NCBI GenBank assembly: GCA_003864495.1
Contig: ML133400.1
Coordinates: 922,575-986,574 of the forward strand
Direction of reading: 5' to 3'
Source: Nemopilema nomurai
Taxonomy: Eukaryota > Cnidaria > Scyphozoa > Rhizostomeae > Rhizostomatidae
DNA length: 64,000 nt
Of this stretch, positions 38,849-51,462 are shown in pieces (within the stretch, counting starts at the first letter, position 1; every line of letters begins with the position of its first letter). The notes beneath the pieces are model-generated. The model worked only from the letters and a program-made list of their open reading frames with translations. It ran no database searches and was not told the origin of the DNA. Made by a program: the position numbers and the translations under genes.

Positions 38849-41800
38849 TTACATGTTGAGGTCAAGAAGCTTGTAAATGTAGTTGGCATTGGCCCTGCCA
38901 GTACAAGGCTGTTGCCTTGACAGCAAGCACTCTTTGAACTTGCCATTCACGCACTCGGTCGATGGCCCGTACCTGAACGGAGCAGTGTCATGAGAACTGC
39001 TCCAGCACTCGCTGTAGAATTGCAGGCCAATGTACTTGTGGCCTTTGCGTTTGGCTTGCTCTGCACACAAACGAAGAACCCTAGAAGCAACGAATTGATG
39101 CTGTTATTTTTTTAATAAGAGCTACTTTCCTTGCTGTCCTTTGATCACTGTTGAACATGTTTCAAGACCCTGATCCATTTCTTAAAAAATAAGTCAAAAT
39201 TAACTGCAACTGTTTGATGGAATCTAGAATTGCTTCCAAACGCAAAAAAGTCTAACTGCAACTTTTAACAAGCATTTGTGGTGTCTTTAAAGACCGTTGA
39301 AATCTCCATCAGTGTTGCATGAAAGCAGAAAACATTAAGCGACAAGCTTTACTATGGTTGATCTCTGCATGAATTGTTGGATTCTGGAAGCCTTCTAAAC
39401 GGATGTATATGCATTAGAAGGCGATGAGAATACTGTCCATTTACCACTTTAGATATTTCAAAAATGATTGTTCTAGTTTGCACTTTGGCGTTTACCTACT
39501 TGCTAAGAAAGGCGTCGAAGTTTCTCCACTGAATGAGGTTTCGGTTCAAACTAAGCAAACTAGGCATCGCTCTGCTTTGCATTGAGTCACCATAGCAACC
39601 AAGAGCCTCTATTTGCATACCAGCTATTTTGTCTAGATTTTCTAAAACAAAGAAATCAATTTTAGCTTGCTACTGAATAAGCATGAATATAGCTCTTACT
39701 GGTGCAATCTTTCGTCTTCTCATAAACTTTCAATTAAATCTTGGAGCAACGTTTTGAGAAACAGCTAAACAATTTTTGTTTACGTTGATGAAGTAAAGGA
39801 GATGCAGAATTATGAAGGCAATGTGATTGCATTCATGAATGTCGGCATATCAGAAAACTGAAATTGAAATATTTAGAACAGAAAAGCTTCTTGATTTAGG
39901 ATTATCACTTGGAATCACTGAACCATCTTTCTAGTGATGAAGCAAGTAGTAAAGAGGTCAAATTTTCTTCTTTATAAAACGAAATGTAACAAGTTGCTTC
40001 TTTATCAAATGAATCAAACTGATCCTTTCCATATGCTTTAGTTGCATTGACAATGTACGTGGTCTTTTGTGACATGGCCAAATGCTGGGAATTTGAATTG
40101 AAAATAGAATTTGAAAATAGGGTTGTTAGGAAGATTTTCGATGGTTTTTTGCAAAACAGCATACTCCTCTCGCATGTTCCAACTTGAACATTTGTGTCAT
40201 CTATGGCAATATCTCCAGATGGTCCAGTCCCTCTCTGGGCTTCAAAAACAACCTTCAAAGAAACGTAATCAGCATAATAATAAGTTATGACAATAAAAAT
40301 TAAATATGAAAGACTCGTCGTTACAGCATTTTGAACGTATTTGAAGGCAAGGCACTCAAGCTTATTCAATTCAATCACTTTGCGAAGGATGTCTCCTTAG
40401 CTGTTTAAAGGAAGAATCGACTGAAAATGACGTCAATTTGCTTCATTACCCGATAAGGCAAGGAGCTTTCAACTGTGACGTTGGCATACATCCACTTGTT
40501 TCCCTGGTTCCCAGACTGCTGCCATATCTCCATCTCAGTGCCATTGCTAAACCTAAGGTAGACCCTGAGGCAGCCTACTTCTGTGCCAAACATGTGGTAC
40601 CAGAATGAGATGCACTCCAGTCCAGTTCCTGCTCTGGCCCTGCTGATAAGTCTTGCTCGGTCGCCCTCCGCCGCCGGTGAGGAAGCTTCGACGTAGAGGT
40701 ACTTGCCTGCAATGAGCAAACATCATTTGGCGATTACACAATAATCGCTGCTGCGTAGCCTACTTTTCTTGAGCTGCAAAGCGGCAAAGCAAGAAGGGAC
40801 AAACAAGGCATCTTGCCATTGGTGGTGCAGTCTCACCTTTGCCACTGGTGTGGTCCCTGCTAGGTCCCGTATTGCTGCTTGGCGTATCAATTTTGCCCAT
40901 TATCCATTTGAAGAACCCATGGTTTTCATTTCGCCAGCCGCACCAATTGGCATCGAAACTACATTGTACCCCACCTGCAGGTAACAGCACCAAAACATTT
41001 CATCATATTCATCTGTTTAAGTGCCTTCAAACACTGAATTAGAGCATTGATCAATCGAGACAAAAATTATAATAACTAAGAAAATGAATGATTTCCTAAT
41101 CAGAGATAATAATTAGAGAAATCAGTCTTCCAAAAAGTCTTATTGTAAGTAAGGGAGGGAAAACAGCTATTTGTGTGCCTTAAACTAGAACAAAAAATAA
41201 GAGGGACACAAAAGCTGTAATGATTAATAAATAAAGTTTTAGAAGGTTGATAATTATCTCTTAAATGAATTGTTTTTGAATAGACATAGAAGATTTCGTT
41301 CCTCTCTTTGGCTTCATGTTCCTAATGATATGAGCAATAAAGGTGGTCTTGTAAAATCAAAACAATCTGAATACAGACACTTTTTGGTCGTGCAGTTCAG
41401 GCTTTCAACTGCCTCGCCAACACACTGCTTGCCACCATTTTTCGGTTTCGGTTGACTGCAATATCTGCGTCTGGTCTGTTTTCTTGGTCCGCAGTCTGGA
41501 GCACAAACTGACCACCTTGACCAGCGACTCCAGTTACCATCAACTGGCGCTGTGGGGTAAGAACGCGCTCCATTATCAAACGATTCAAGAGATTTGAGAT
41601 CGGATGTTCAAGTATCCCACAAAAGTACCTAGGTCGGGAATCTCTTGGCGTTTCAAAATAAACAACAGATTCATTGAACATAAAAATGAAAACAAAATTT
41701 CTCTAGCATGAGTGGCAAGATTGGTTCGCTTCTATAAAGAGTTAACAATTTCTAAGCAGCAAAACGGAGTGTATTGCAGTGCCCTACCATAGCACTCCGA

Positions 41801-44800
41801 AGCAGTGCACCTCCCGACTTCCTCTTCCACTCCGTAGGCGTTCACGTTTGGGCATTTGCTCACGTCAGAATGGGAACAGAAGCGTTGGCGCCTTTTCCTG
41901 CAGCCGAAATCACAGGGGCCAAAGGACGACCAACTGCTGACAAAGCCAAGCCCAGTCGCACCCTTAGCTGGCAAAGAAAAACGCGTATGAACGCTTTAAG
42001 ATCAACTGTACCTAGATTCAGCAACACGTTCAACTTTATAGACTCATATTCATCACATCCTCTCGAAGAAAGGCTATAGTTGCAAAAGAGCAATGACGAA
42101 TGGCGATTGCAGAATAAATTTCCGATCATAGAAAATGCCGGAAATAGCTTGTATCTACTTGTTATTTTAGGACTTTCTACAACTTCAAGCAACTATCTAT
42201 TTTGTTTTAGCACTTGATCATTACCTGGGCAATCATATAATCTGTTGATCTGGATAATATCAATCGGCGTCAATGTGTTTGAATTCCCCAGTTGCTGACT
42301 CTTGTTGCCAATCGCCAAAATTGTAGGTCGGCCATTTTTACTACCTGACTTTCTCTCATAGTGCATAACGCTTTGGTAATCATATGGAAGCCCAAGCACA
42401 TCCGCCTCCTCGTGGGAATACTTCTTGAAATTGTCTTCAACGCCTTGCAAGGGAGGTTAAAGCAAATTGGCTTGGAATTAAATAATACTCAGCTTGAATT
42501 AATGAAGCTGTTGCTGATACTGACATACCATGAAACATATAGTTCAACTCTGTATTTGCTTCCTGTGACCTTCTAATGTGACTTTTTAATACCGTAAGGA
42601 ATTGCCAAGTATATTACTAAGTATTGAATTCGTAAATCCTATTATGGATTCAAAGCTCGAGTGAAGCATTTTTGTTAAAGTATACCTTGCCAAGTGCCTT
42701 GGATTACTAGGCCAAAGTTCAGTGAGTTTAGCTTTAATTGAAAAAAATAGTTGGTGACGTATTAAAAAAAGATCGAGTGGGCAAACCATTGGTTGAATGC
42801 ATGACAAAGTAGCTGTATTGCAAGGGCTTGGATAAAGGTTGAAGGCCTAAGCAATAGCTACTTTGCCTCTTTTTTCAACTGATGTGAAAATCTAGGATTG
42901 TGTATTGCACCTCGAGGTTAGTTTTTGATGCAGCTTGCTTTCGTATGATGGCCGACAACATGGACGAAAATCAAGGCAAAATGGTCTGAATTGAAAGCTC
43001 GCAATTTGAACATTGCTAATGAAATGAACATTGTTTAGGCATCGAATAACAATTGTTCACAAATTGCATTTTAGGTCTTTAATAATTTGAATGATTCCTT
43101 TGAAAAAAGAAGCCGCAAATCAAGGATATATCTTAGAGCTTTCGGAAGACTTGCATGGATTGATGCTCACTTAATTCAGTTGTCGAATTTCCTGTTCTTC
43201 AAGTAAACAGTAATCAATGTAGAGATTTTAATTTCCTTGTAGGTACAAAGTTGCTCAAAGCGAAGCCTAGTGACGCAGATGGCTTTTGAGCAGTGAATGA
43301 AGAATAGCAAAGAACTCTTGTTTATTCACTAGTTGACTGTGTCTCATTGCTTGGTAGTTTCTCCTTCAAATTAATTTTTTTTTCACAAATTTTATCTTTC
43401 AATGCTTTCTATAGAAAAGTGATTATGTTTCCTCTACCATATTTAATAGTAAATATTGTCAAACATCATTAATGAATTCATAAAAAAATTGTAATTTTCC
43501 ATCAAACGAATTGGTTGAATGGTAAATCAAATAATCATTTTGACTTCTTGTGCAATGCTTGATTCTGTATATAGGTTTGCATTTCATCTGCATAATTATC
43601 TTTTCATGAGCAAATTAAACATGGCTACCAAGATGAACAATTCGTAGCAAAGTGCATGGAACACACAAGAGCTCAATACCATCTTCGATGTTCTCCCAAA
43701 ATATCTCCACGTATTTATCTCTGTCTGGACGACTCTGCTCATGCCAAAAGCCAACGACGTGGAGAAGTTCGTGCAGTATAATGCTGGTTGAAAGGCATCC
43801 CTCGGAGAGACTCAGGATCTGCCTGCCCATCTTCCAATACTCCTTTCCGACAGAAGAAAAACATCTGCAAGGCAAACAGTTGGTTAGACTTGCTACTAGC
43901 GCATGCAAGAGGGGTTTACTTGGACTAATAGATACAGAAATATGAATGATTTTTTTCATGTAAAATTGACTTCTCACTCTAAAGGCTTCATGAGTGGCTA
44001 TTTTTTAAGAGTAATAAATCATGTGAAAAAGTGCTTGGCGGTACAGAAATAGGGGAACCAGTTTGTGCATTCTTGAAGCACTTATTCGTCCAAAACTCCT
44101 CAGAGTATGCAAGCGTCGGAAAATTAAACAAAAGCTGACAGAATAAATAACCATTTACGGATCGAAAACACTAGAGGGTGATAAGAAGAGCTTATGATTG
44201 GTTATATTGATCAATCGACGTTACTTAACACCTAACTTTAGAAGAGCCCAAGGGGAAAGACGAACTCTTTTTGTCTACAGAGAATAAGCTATCCTTTTGA
44301 AAGTGATTCGACCTTTTCCATAGCTATTTTTAGTTCCGAAGTCGAAGGGGAAAATTTTGTCTATCGAAAGTATCGGTGAACCGTTTTAAATCTCTGAGGC
44401 CTTCCTGGAAGGGAACACGAGATAAAATCTTCCGGATTCCATATTTCTGAGTTGAATTGAATCCGCATTGTGAAATTGCTTCCAAAAATCAACCTTTGCT
44501 CCAAGAATTTCGTATCTATGACTACAAACAGGCGATCTTCTGTCTGTCAATAATAATCCTTTAAAGGTGTACATATTTGCATAGGTCATAATTTGCTTGT
44601 TTTTAAGGATAGTGAGCAGTGACACGACTAGACAAAGTACCAAATAAAAAGCTCCTTCGTGGCAAAATATAAGGTCAACGAACCCGCCGCCATTTCTGAT
44701 TATCTGGACCCAGTTGGTCTCATTTGAATGCTTCTTGAATCTAATGCAGGAGTTTTCTTCAATGATGCCCATTGTCTTGATAAGAAGAGCTCTTTCAGAT

Positions 44801-45278
44801 TTTGCTGAAAATATCATCGCCACTGAAAAACTTTTGTCACTGCTATTTGTAACAAAATACATCAAGACTGCACAAGAAAGCCGTTCATGAATAATTTTGA
44901 ACATAGGTTTTGTCAGTCTCTAGCAAGATGAAGAATGCTGTTTGTATAAGCTGCGCAAAATTACAACGAGAATAACAAATACGAAATGATTTGCAATGGA
45001 GGCTATGTTAGGTATAAGGCCTTCTAATATACATCTAGAAGCTCACAGTATTCACTGGACAATACATATGGGATGATTCTTGTTCGCCAAAGATACTCTC
45101 GGTTTCTGACGGCATCCATTGAGACACCAGCAGGAGGCTGGGCTTGATTCGGTTTGTTAAGGGCGTCTTGCACCAGCAGGTTGAAGGTGATGTCATTCTC
45201 AAAAAGATAGCCCTTCATTTCTGGTGGAAAAAAGCACTTTCAAGTCAGTAGTTAGTTAGGGTTAGTTAGTTAGTTATG

Positions 45279-45349
<71 letters not shown>

Positions 45350-46685
45350 CTATGGATTGGATCCCTATGATATTTTGAGGCAACTTATGGCCCTTCCCAT
45401 CGTAATCCATCCCAAATAAACTTGCATTAAGATATTGAATTTGAAAATAAGATATTGGCTAATAACCAAGTACAAAACTTCGCTCCAAGTACGAAAGCTT
45501 TTCGATGTCGTTTGTGGTTTGATGTGGCTTGCCTGGAGAAATTGTCTTGAGTTCGGAAGTGCTCTGAACTAGTTTGCCACCAAGAGCCTTGTCGATTGTG
45601 GTAAGTTTTAAATAAGTTGAAATATCTTTGATAAGAGATCCAATCAACAAATTGAGTGGAAATGAGCTGAGGGTGAAAGGAAACTTGAAGAGAAAAGGGA
45701 GGAAAACAAAGCCAAACTTAGCAAATAGTAAAATGCAAGGATATTGAACAAAGAGGGGGTAAAAGAAAGGTGCCTTTAGACATGCTAAATAATAGATAAA
45801 AAAAGCAAAAAAAAATTTGCAGCGATCACAGACAGTATTATTAAATTCATGTGAGATTGTTCTTCATACTTCATATAAAAAGGGTATTGAGCTCCTGTAG
45901 TTTTTTAAAACCTTTGGCATTACCAGGGCATTGCTTTTTTATGACTGTGAAAACACCATTTAACTAGTACGTCCTGGTAGTTCTCTAATCAATTTTCTCT
46001 TGGTGCTAAGAATAAGTGCATTCACCTTCCTTCTATCAATCTCCATGTACAAGCAAATTTCTCGAATTCTTACATATTTTTATTATGTAGCTATTGTAAC
46101 CCATTTTATTCACACTTGGACATTGAGCAACAGACGGGCGGAGCTTTTCCCACGCCTCCTTCATGATTAATATTTGACTAAGAGCTGAATCAACGTTCTA
46201 TTGCTGAATTATTTGTCAAGCAAATCAATGCATAACAAACTTCGAGGCTAAAAATTCGAAAAGCAATCAGCCTCGCCTAAAGTTCCCCTTAGTAGTTTTT
46301 GGTATTTCTTGTGAATTCTCCATCCTTCCCTGACTGTTGGCAGCCTCATGTTCAGGTGAGCTTTAAATGCAGATAGAGTGAGGCAGTGATTGTAGAAAAC
46401 GGAATACATACTTTTGTTTACTTTTTCAATCATTTCAGATGCTGTTTTGCTGTCGGCTGACGGTGCTGAAAAACGAAAGCTCGTTTCAATGAAAAATCAA
46501 CTTCTTAATTCGTGGCAAAAGCATTTGTGGGTGAAAAATTTCTCAGGATTCCTTCGAATGAAAGTAAAGTTTTGTGTACGTTCAGACTGTTCAGACTTAC
46601 TTCGCATTGGACTTCCGTAAATCCCGTCAAGGACCGTGACCACAGCAAGCATAATGCCAAGTCCATTCCAAAGGCAGACACCCAT
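38849..46685 (-). CDS. Gene A: secreted astacin metalloprotease with two TSP1, MAM and Cys-rich module
   Basis: Fourteen exons join in phase to 730 aa: 46685-46601, 46465-46412, 45625-45479, 45220-45047, 44804-44684, 43864-43680, 42443-42225, 41967-41788, 41549-41379, 40974-40837, 40706-40450, 40252-40165, 39641-39500, 39080-38849. A signal peptide (residues 1-25) precedes a long prodomain. The astacin domain (about 140-328) has the zinc motif HELLHVVGFWH at 225-235 followed by EQSRPDRD, and an SVMHY Met-turn with its tyrosine. Two TSP1 repeats follow (about 332-388 and 390-446); the second has WSRWSRW, a C-mannosylation-type motif. Then come MAM (about 447-608) and a C-terminal Cys-rich module (about 615-730; GCYGD, GLQFYSECWSS). 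Astacins are zinc endopeptidases of matrix, hatching and venom secretions. Oddities: the prodomain aspartate-switch FxGD is FEND, and exon 3 (147 nt) adds 49 prodomain residues absent from gene B. Some donors are weak (GTTTTG, GTTCGT, GTCTGT). Confidence 0.9.
45249..45348. repeat. (GTTA)n microsatellite
   Basis: About twenty-five tetranucleotide units with two small interruptions near the left end lie in gene A between exons 3 and 4. Confidence 0.95.
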
Positions 46686-49600
46686 GTTCTTGAAAGTTGC
46701 ACACCGACGTCTGAACGCTGCAAACGATGACCGATAGTCGTTCACTACAAGACGCACACACAGCTCTGCGGCGTTTTAGTAACACACTACAGCCTGATGT
46801 TGCATTGCAAACATTTGAAGTCAGGCAAACAATGCCAGTTGCTAATACCCAATAATGCAGCTTAACAAGAGAGTGGTATTAAATAATTATGGCAAACACT
46901 CCATCAGGCGTTCCCACACTTGTTTGCGAGCGAAAAGTAAACTCAAGACGTCACGTGGTTTGAGTTTTTGGCCCGTATCCAGTCTCGCGAGGCACGAACA
47001 TAGGCCCTTGGGATCCGGTAAAAGTTCCCCTTTTGTATGAAAAGAACCAGAGTTGTTTGAATCAGATACCTGGTGCTTCACCATCCACCAAAGTTCTTGG
47101 AAGCTGAAAATGGATATCCGTACCTTAATTGTGTCAATACAGTCGTACAATTGAATCCTCAACCTTCACCGCTTAATCTTACGTGCTTTGAAAACCATTT
47201 GCCCTTCTCTCTGAAGTCTAAACTCTCTTCATTTGAGCAACGGTTTATAGCCAAAACATTCACGACAGGGGTGGAACTGAATTCATTCCGGTCACCTACT
47301 GTCAATGAGGGTTCAAAAATTATTCCTTTCCTGCAAATGTCTGAAAATTTTCAAAAGTTCCTCTTGCGTCGTGCATCATTCATTTTGAAAGTTTTTTTCT
47401 TCCTATTGGGCCTAAGGATGCCTTAACAGCAGCGACACAGAGTAGCCTTTTTCTATGAAATAATTTGAAAAGGAAATGCTTTGCAGGTGTTGCAGCCAAT
47501 GAAATATAAAAATTGGATAGGCGTAATCATAGAGAGGGGACGAACCCCCAGATTTCTTGATGATGATGATACTTAAAGATGATTGACTTTTGTAGCCTAT
47601 AGATCGACCTTTGAACCTTCTCGCTTCCTCTTCAACTTCCTTCCACTCGCTGACGTAATGTAGAAAGAGCATTCTATTATGAATACTCATCACGATTCAA
47701 ACGCCATCTTGTCAACCACAACCATGTTTCACATGAACTCGAACGTTATTCCTTGAAACGACTTATTTTCCATTTTCAACCGCAAATGCGTCATCCTAGC
47801 CTTTTCACTGTTGTAAACAGTGGCGAAGACGGAAATGTAACACAGGAGTTAAAGGGTGTTGCCTATGGCCATGCATTGCCCTGTGCTAATCATTTGTCCT
47901 TTTTTGGTGAATTCAAATAGCATTTGCTGTCCCCAAGCAATGATATTCTGATTCGGAATTATTTAAAGAGCTGAAAGAATTACTTGTGGAGTCCGTAGGC
48001 CGGTCTTAATATCGATGTATATGGCATAGACAAGAACGAAAAAGCACTGGGAAAGGGCTGGTATGTTAATTAAAAGGGTTTTGTTAACCAACATAATTTG
48101 ATTCCAGCATGCAGCTCTTGCTTGGACCCTCATAATTGAAAAGAAGATCTTCGAGCATTTTGCCATTTACCACGCACTGTTGCAAAACCTATGAAACAGC
48201 TGTACTTTGCAAGTGATAGAAGAGAGCATCAAAACACTTCAAAAACAGAGATTCTGTTAAATGCCTACTTCACTTTTTCAGTTTGAAGATCAATATATAT
48301 AGTCAGGAGCTGGTTGGTGGCAGAACAAATTAAATATTGCAACAAGGCAAGACTGCTTGTATACATGGTTCCGAAGAAGAACCCTTTGTTGGTATCTTCT
48401 CTAATGCATTTGTTCAAATGCATCATTAATGTAGGTCAATCTAATCTATCGATCTTAGGCTCTTTTTATTTCTGCATTGTCAAAATCTATGTCTCAGTTC
48501 AAAAAGTAGAGCCAAAGTATCGTAGAATCGCGTCCCAAAGTATAATATAAGTTGTATTGGATACGAAAGGGTGTTGTAAAGAATGAGAGACTAGACATCA
48601 GTGCACAGTTCGTTTCCCTATACGAAGACTTTCATGTAAAATCAGAAAAGCAACGTTAACAGAAAGGTGACCAGAGAACAAGATTTGTCATGCTGCAGAA
48701 TGAAGGCGAAATCATTACATAAAAAAGGGAAAATGGTCCATGCCTAGGACTAATTCTTTTGATCATATGCCAACTGATTTCATTTTCTCGTGAGTAAAAC
48801 AGAAAATTGGATTACATTTTGCACAATTTGATTCGATTGCAAACTTTCATTTTCCCTTTCTAATAGATCTTGATGATCTTTTAAAATGTGCAAAGTCGAT
48901 TATCCTTGAAGATTTACATGCCTATCTATTGATAGCAAAGAAGACTTGTTTGTATAATCAGAAGCCAAAGCCTCAAGTGTCAATGAAATGAAGAGTATGG
49001 CGGCCGTTTAATGATGAACAGCTCTCGGCATTCTCGGAACCTTACAAAGCTAATACTTTGAATGATCGATACCGAAATTATGATTCATTTCACGTGCAAG
49101 AATCCAAATTGTAGTTTCACCACTCTCTAACTGGATTATCAAGATGGCAAGCTCTATGATGGTTTACAAACACCGCCTTTTCGGCAGTAGTGCTGGCAGG
49201 ATAATCTCGTTTCAAAAGATACTTTGGCTATATGAGTAAGAATTGGCTGAAAGGAAGCAAAACCCAGCTCGAAAAGCTTTTGAAGGTAAAGAGTATTTCG
49301 AAGTCGCGACAGTGGATTTGACTACAGGACATGTCAGCTTACCGCTGCACAAGTATTATTTCAGGACATACTTGTCAGCTTGACGAGAAACGTGATGTGT
49401 TATTTCTAGTGTGGAGAAGCTTTGATGATGAATTTAGGACAGAATGCCAAAATGGAAATTCTTGGCTGTTGAGTGTAGTCTGGCTAAAATTATAAAAATT
49501 AGCTTTCTGTTCTTCTTGAATTTCAAACCAGTGCATCTTGAGAAACAGCAATTAGGTAGCAAAGACATGTCCATGGATGTTCCTGGTACGCGACTGGTCC

Positions 49601-51462
49601 ATACGAAAAGACGCTATAACCACGGCAAAAATGCATGATATATTGAAAACATTTCCTCAGGCCAGAGATTCAATTTTGATAAATGTATAAACCGTGTTGC
49701 AGCGAGATGATGTAAAGTCGTTAAAATACTGCAAGTGGGTTTGAATGGAAGCGGAAGACGATTTTTACTTGTCCACTAGTCAGTGGCTTTTTGACTATCT
49801 ACGCTTATGCCGGCGTCTTGAGCGATCTTACCTATCCGGCAGCTCGAGACTAGGCGGACTCCAGCTAGTTGTCATGGAAACACAATTTCTCTACAAGCTC
49901 TGATCTGGCTTCATCCAACGATTAACTTAAGGCGTACTTTTCAAGCCAACAAAAAAACGAGCAGGCTGCGTCTCATGGCGGCAAAAGATGAGTTACTTGT
50001 TAACAACTTGAAGTAGAATTTGAGGCAAATGCAGCTGCACTTTCCCATATCGAAGAGGAAAACAGCAGATGAACTGAAATTTAATGTTATGCAGCCATAT
50101 TGAGTAGAACAATATTTGGATTATTGTCTGTGAGGATGGCATGAATGAAGGGAAGAAAATTGGTCGCTTTTCAATGGCAATTCAGTTTCGAAAGCATGGG
50201 ATCTCAAAGTTCAAGTAGCTTAAAAAGGGATTTATCAGCTGCATTTGAAAGGCATCATCAAGGACAAATGTTTTGATGATGACACATTTTCAAAAGAGCG
50301 AAAAACAAGCACGAGGCAACTTTCTAGACTCACCATCCTCTAATTGGAAATTTAGGGTGAGGCTGGTCGGTGGCTTAAGAAGATCAAAGAAATTTACCGT
50401 TGCAAATTAGTGTGTTTTGATTCTCTACTTTTATAGAAATGTATTTCTTTTTTTTAACGACTAGAGACTAAGAGAATTGCCTGCAATACAGGAAAAGCTT
50501 ATTTCTGCCATCCATCATCGTGACTATTGAGTAGAAGAATGGTTTTAGGAATTGAAAGTGACTCAGTGCTTTTGGGTTTGATCCCCTACTGCCACCTATT
50601 AGAGGCATTAGCTTAGAATGATGGAGTAGAAGAGACTCTCAATGCAGTCTGTTAAATGCAGTGATTTTGACTCTCTCTTCAAACAAATATCATGATCGTG
50701 TAGCCAACTGCTTAATATCAAGGGAACTGCATGTCTTCAAAGCGTAACTACGAATCATATGTAGCCTTTTGCAGGCAATTTGGAGAGAGAAGAAAGCTTA
50801 CAGCGAAAAAGTATTCAGCAAATCAATTATTATTGCTAAAACAAACTAAGCTGAGATTCAAAACCATGTTGGCAAAGAGGAAGCAGGAAGCATACAACAA
50901 GTCAAGAATTTGGTGATGACACAGAGGCTTGAACATTTCCATGTCATTTGAAAGCATTTTCTCAAAGTACTGAATTTATTCCTATTTCATAGAGTTCATA
51001 GAGAATTCAGAGATGATCGACAAAACGAGCTGCTGCTCTTCCAATTCAGTCAGTCATTTTGTGCAGAACCCTGGAAGCCTACTAAAAGGTGTTAAACTGC
51101 TGCACTCTTTTCAGCATGCTCTATACTATGATAATTGTCACCACTGTGCCTTGGCAAAAAGTGGTAAAAGCTGATTTCATGGAAAATTAACATTGCTCTA
51201 GAAAACAAGAAATAACAAGAGAAACGACAACCCATATTTTGCACGTTTAGAAATACTCAAGAACAGCTGCAAACAATCTAAGCAACAGGCGCATGTATCT
51301 CCAAGATAATTTAGTATTAGTAAACCAATCACCGTGATTGAGGAAAATAGGACGCTTAATGAAATATAAGGTTTCTCCTTAAGGGAAGCCGGTCTTTAGC
51401 CAATAAAATTGTTTGGTCTACTGTTGCTATGCACGCTACACGTGATACTCCAAGTTCGACTT
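46686..51462. other. Spacer between genes A and B
   Basis: This holds the gene A promoter and gene B 3' flank. I see no further exon of the astacin family and no other gene. A CpG-richer patch at about 46890-47060 is open on the minus strand for about 90 codons but has no recognisable motif; it may be a repeat element. Confidence 0.4.

Noticed and set aside
41397..41681. Minus-strand 94-aa ORF over a gene A TSP1 exon
   Set aside because: It is in the wrong frame; the frame one base over gives the WxxWxxW and cysteine pattern of TSP1 and joins in phase with both neighbours.
46855..47162. Minus-strand 91-aa ORF in a CpG-richer patch
   Set aside because: No domain, no paired splice sites and no link to the astacin genes; perhaps a repeat element.
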